Positions 61,813 to 64,000 of a stretch of 64,000 bases of DNA are shown here, piece by piece. Origin of the DNA: Natrialba aegyptia DSM 13077 (lineage in GTDB: Archaea; Halobacteriota; Halobacteria; Halobacteriales; Natrialbaceae); contig NZ_AOIP01000031.1 in assembly GCF_000337535.1 (NCBI RefSeq), positions 1-64,000 on the forward strand, given 5' to 3'. The position numbers and the translations under genes are program-made. Each line of letters opens with the position of its first letter. Within the stretch, counting starts at the first letter, position 1. Under the pieces are notes generated by a model. It worked only from the letters and a program-made list of their open reading frames with translations. It made no database searches and was not told where the DNA came from.

Positions 61813-61921
61813 GGCTCGGCCCTCCCGAGCTGGTCGAAACCGTCTGTGGCTACCATATCGGGACAATCGAACGCTCCCGGTATAAGTTGTTCCGGTGTCA
61901 CGTGGCCGCGTGACAGCGCGC

Positions 61922-63013
61922 TCAGGTGTCTGCGGCCGTTCCGGGTGCGACCGGGTCGACCGCGATGACGACCGCGCCGTTCTCGGGGCGCTTCTCGATC
62001 GGAACGTCGAACGATTCGAGGAGGGCGCAACTCGTCTCGACGTGGTCGGTGACGGCGGGAACGCGAACGCGCCCGCCCGCTATCGCGAGGAAGACGAGCA
62101 ACTGGTCCGCCATGTGCCGGTCGACGGGTGCCGTGCCGTCGAGAAACCGGTTCGCGGCGTCCGCCGCGTTCTCGCCGACGCGCTCGGCCGGCACGCCGCG
62201 CTCGCCGAGGGCGGTGAATCCGGCGAGCGAGGTGGCGCTCTCGTCGCCGCCCCGACCATCGTCGTCGACCCGGAGCACGATGGCCGATCCGGGACAGTCG
62301 CTCGCTACTGTCGTCTCGGATCGCTCGACGAGTTCACAGTCACAGTCACAGTCACAGTCGCGCGCGTCGAGTCGTTCGAGTGCGCCCTCGGCCTGCCGAC
62401 GCGCGACGTTTCGATCCGCCAGCGCGGCGGCTTCCGCCGAGTACACGCGGATCGCGGTCGACCGTGCACGATCGATCAACTCGATCGGTTCGAGCGTCGA
62501 GGGCGCGAGGCGGAGCGTCGCCTGACCGCCGCCGTCCGGGTAGAAGCCGCGGCGGCTCCACTCGCAGACCGCCGCGAGGCCGAACTGCCGGAGCAGCGGG
62601 AGCTTCACGCGCCGAAAATAGTCGAGCGGCGGCGACCACGCCACGTCCGTCCCGCCGGTTGCCGTCAATGACAGCGGCGACTCGAGTTCGGTCGCGAGCG
62701 GGAGGACGGCGTCGAACAGCAGCGTCACGCTGCCGGCGGTACCGATGTCGACGGCGTAGTCGCCGCCCGCGAGCCGTTCCCTGCCCGGATTGAACTCGAC
62801 CGTCTCCGATCCGAGTTCGGCACCCGACACGTCGGCAGCCGCGAGTTCGGCAAGCGTTTCGAGGACCGCCAGGTGCTGGTGTCGAAGCCCGGGCGTTGAG
62901 CGGTCGCCGCGAACGTTCGTGATGCGAACGGGCTCGCGCTCGAGAATCGCCAGCGTGAGCGCCGTTCGCAGGAACTGGCCGCCGGCGATTGCGCCGTCGA
63001 GTTCGCGGGCCAC
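61922..63013 (-). CDS. rtcA: RNA 3'-terminal phosphate cyclase
   Basis: A 363-residue RtcA that converts RNA 3'-phosphates to 2',3'-cyclic phosphates with ATP through an adenylated His. Seen are GGQFLRTALTLAIL, ITNVRGDRSTPGLRHQHL, GTAGSVTLLFDAVLPL, GRGFYPDGGGQ-like SRRGFYPDGGGQATLRL and the C-terminal PVDRHMADQLLVFLAIAGG with the nucleophile His. An insertion DCDCDCDC comes from a hexamer repeat. Its GTG lies two bases after the mutL stop, so the genes are co-transcribed. Confidence 0.93.
   Translation of the reverse strand: MARELDGAIAGGQFLRTALTLAILEREPVRITNVRGDRSTPGLRHQHLAVLETLAELAAADVSGAELGSETVEFNPGRERLAGGDYAVDIGTAGSVTLLFDAVLPLATELESPLSLTATGGTDVAWSPPLDYFRRVKLPLLRQFGLAAVCEWSRRGFYPDGGGQATLRLAPSTLEPIELIDRARSTAIRVYSAEAAALADRNVARRQAEGALERLDARDCDCDCDCELVERSETTVASDCPGSAIVLRVDDDGRGGDESATSLAGFTALGERGVPAERVGENAADAANRFLDGTAPVDRHMADQLLVFLAIAGGRVRVPAVTDHVETSCALLESFDVPIEKRPENGAVVIAVDPVAPGTAADT
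62335..62358. repeat. hexamer repeat in rtcA
   Basis: CACAGT repeated four times encodes alternating Asp-Cys (DCDCDCDC) in the rtcA product. Copy change would keep the frame. Confidence 0.9.
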
Positions 63014-63014
63014 G

Positions 63015-64000
63015 CTAGCCACCGTGGCCCGGGTAGTCCCGCTCGAACCGGTCCTCGATTTCGCCCTCGTCGAACTGGACGATCACCGGCCGGCCGTGCG
63101 GGCAGGCGTAGGGGTTCTCGCAGTCGTCGAGTTCGGCGAGCAGGTCGACGACCGAGCCCTCGGTCAGCGAGGTGTTGCCCGTGATCGACGGATAACACGC
63201 CAGGTCGCCGAGGAACTCGTCGGCCAGCGCGTCGACCGTCTCGGCACCCGCCTCGCGGTCGCCCTCGACGAACGAGGCGAGCACGTCCCGGAACCGATCC
63301 GGGTCCAGCGTCTCCTCGAACACCGCGGGAACGGTGGTCACGGCGACCGTGCGGTCGTCGACCCGGTCGGCGTAGAACCCGAGTTGCGCGAGCGCGTCGC
63401 GATAGGCCGCGAACGCCTCGGCCTCGGCCGCGGTCAGTTCGAGTTCGACCGGCGAGGCGAGCGCCTGGGCCGACGGGTCCTCGGCGACGGCATCCTGCAG
63501 GCGTTCGTAGTTTACCCGCTCGTCGGCGGCGTGCTGGTCGATCAGCACCAGGCCGTCGTCGGTTTCACAGACGAGGTAGGTGTCGCTGTACTGGCCGAGC
63601 ACCCGCAACGGCGGGAGCGAACTGAACTCGTGATCGACGTCCGCGCCCGTCGCGGCGTCGCCCGCGAGCGTTCGCTGTTCGGTCGCGGCGTCGAACTTGC
63701 GGTCGGGATCGAGCGCTCGTCGGTTGTGCGCCGCGTCCACGGCGTCGGCGCTCGAATCCGGATCCGTATTCGTGTCCGTGTCCGTGTCTGTGTCCGACGA
63801 CGCGCCCGCTGCGTTTGCCGTCGCGGGACTGCCGTCATCCGTCTCCCGCCCCGGCTTCTGTCCCGCCGCGCGGTCGGCAGAATCGGTGTCCGCCACTTCC
63901 CGAACACCCGTCGACTCAGCTTCTCGCCGCTCGGCCGCCGACTCGAAGCCGCCCCGTTCGGTATCGTCGGGCGCGACCCCCGTCGGCGTCGCCTCGGTCC
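63015..64000 (-). CDS. mutL: DNA mismatch repair protein MutL, 3' part (5' end beyond window)
   Basis: The C-terminal ~328 residues of MutL; the reading frame is open to the right edge. After a long acidic low-complexity linker (including TDTDTDTDTNTD), the dimerisation/endonuclease domain has RVLGQYSDTYLVCETDDGLVLIDQHAADERVNYERL, matching the metal-binding DQHA-x2-E-x4-E motif of nicking MutL, and the closing ACPHGRP. The latent endonuclease is therefore probably active. rtcA follows by two bases. mutS is expected upstream, outside the window. Confidence 0.93.
   Translation of the reverse strand, partial: TEATPTGVAPDDTERGGFESAAERREAESTGVREVADTDSADRAAGQKPGRETDDGSPATANAAGASSDTDTDTDTNTDPDSSADAVDAAHNRRALDPDRKFDAATEQRTLAGDAATGADVDHEFSSLPPLRVLGQYSDTYLVCETDDGLVLIDQHAADERVNYERLQDAVAEDPSAQALASPVELELTAAEAEAFAAYRDALAQLGFYADRVDDRTVAVTTVPAVFEETLDPDRFRDVLASFVEGDREAGAETVDALADEFLGDLACYPSITGNTSLTEGSVVDLLAELDDCENPYACPHGRPVIVQFDEGEIEDRFERDYPGHGG

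Noticed and set aside
200-63900. Frequent GAGTTCAG/CTGAACTC words across the window as an uptake or recognition motif
   Set aside because: They fall mainly in coding DNA and follow from preferred codons for Glu-Phe and Glu-Leu (GAG TTC, GAA CTC); a k-mer count against a codon-shuffled model would be needed to claim more.

Overview
The window is chromosomal DNA from a haloarchaeon, most likely family Natrialbaceae (Natrinema/Haloterrigena-like; inferred from protein character, not from a search). The evidence is GC-rich DNA with strong GC3 bias, acidic proteins, archaeal TATA boxes about 25-30 bases before start codons with little or no leader, and archaeal or haloarchaeal markers: thermosome, ribosomal proteins L40e and S6e, Trm1, SepF, KDG kinase, family-4 uracil-DNA glycosylase, and small families such as DUF5786 and DUF5807. 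Bases 6-24 are an exact Tn5/Nextera mosaic end, so the left edge is a contig end with untrimmed adapter, not biology.

Layout. 0.2-9.6 kb: MFS transporter, SpoIIM-like membrane protein, a rhodanese-metallo-beta-lactamase (MBL) fusion, CPBP protease, a Rieske-helical fusion, Tsr3 and L40e. 9.7-18.7 kb: a channel-like membrane protein preceded by a 22-codon leaderless ORF, an MBL hydrolase, DUF99, uracil-DNA glycosylase, HisH, a decayed hydrolase, SWIM protein, Trm1 and a YihY-type protein. 18.8-33 kb: divergent glnA/lrp, two adjacent CaCA-type exchangers, divergent ArsR/amphi-Trp genes, thermosome, SRAP peptidase, tRNA-Ser(GGA), RidA, threonine deaminase, citrate synthase, SepF and DUF5807. 33.6-38.5 kb: PadR and TetR regulators, S6e and haloarchaeal orphans.

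38.5-44.6 kb is the most unusual part. It is a sulfur-transfer module (tusA, dsrE-like, DUF2270, divergent from rhodanese-MBL and two YeeE halves) that ends in a regulator apparently lacking its recognition helix. To its right lie a frameshifted methyltransferase remnant and an intact beta-CASP nuclease gene. To its left lies a decayed 118-base copy of that same nuclease gene in the same orientation, so the module sits between direct repeats.

44.6-64 kb: Mrr-type endonuclease with zinc ribbon and membrane anchor, DHH phosphoesterase, a set of three universal stress proteins with an amino-acid permease, Lrp-type regulator and GNAT, an AAA ATPase with a His/Asp tail, a PhnP-like MBL hydrolase, a double-domain KaiC-like ATPase followed by a histidine kinase, an RNB ribonuclease, GNAT, KDG kinase, RtcA and the 3' part of mutL running off the right edge.

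A palindromic element of about 85 bases occurs twice (12.2 and 20.9 kb). Its outer arms are inverted between the copies while its central loop is not. No CRISPR array, rRNA, prophage or complete insertion sequence was seen.
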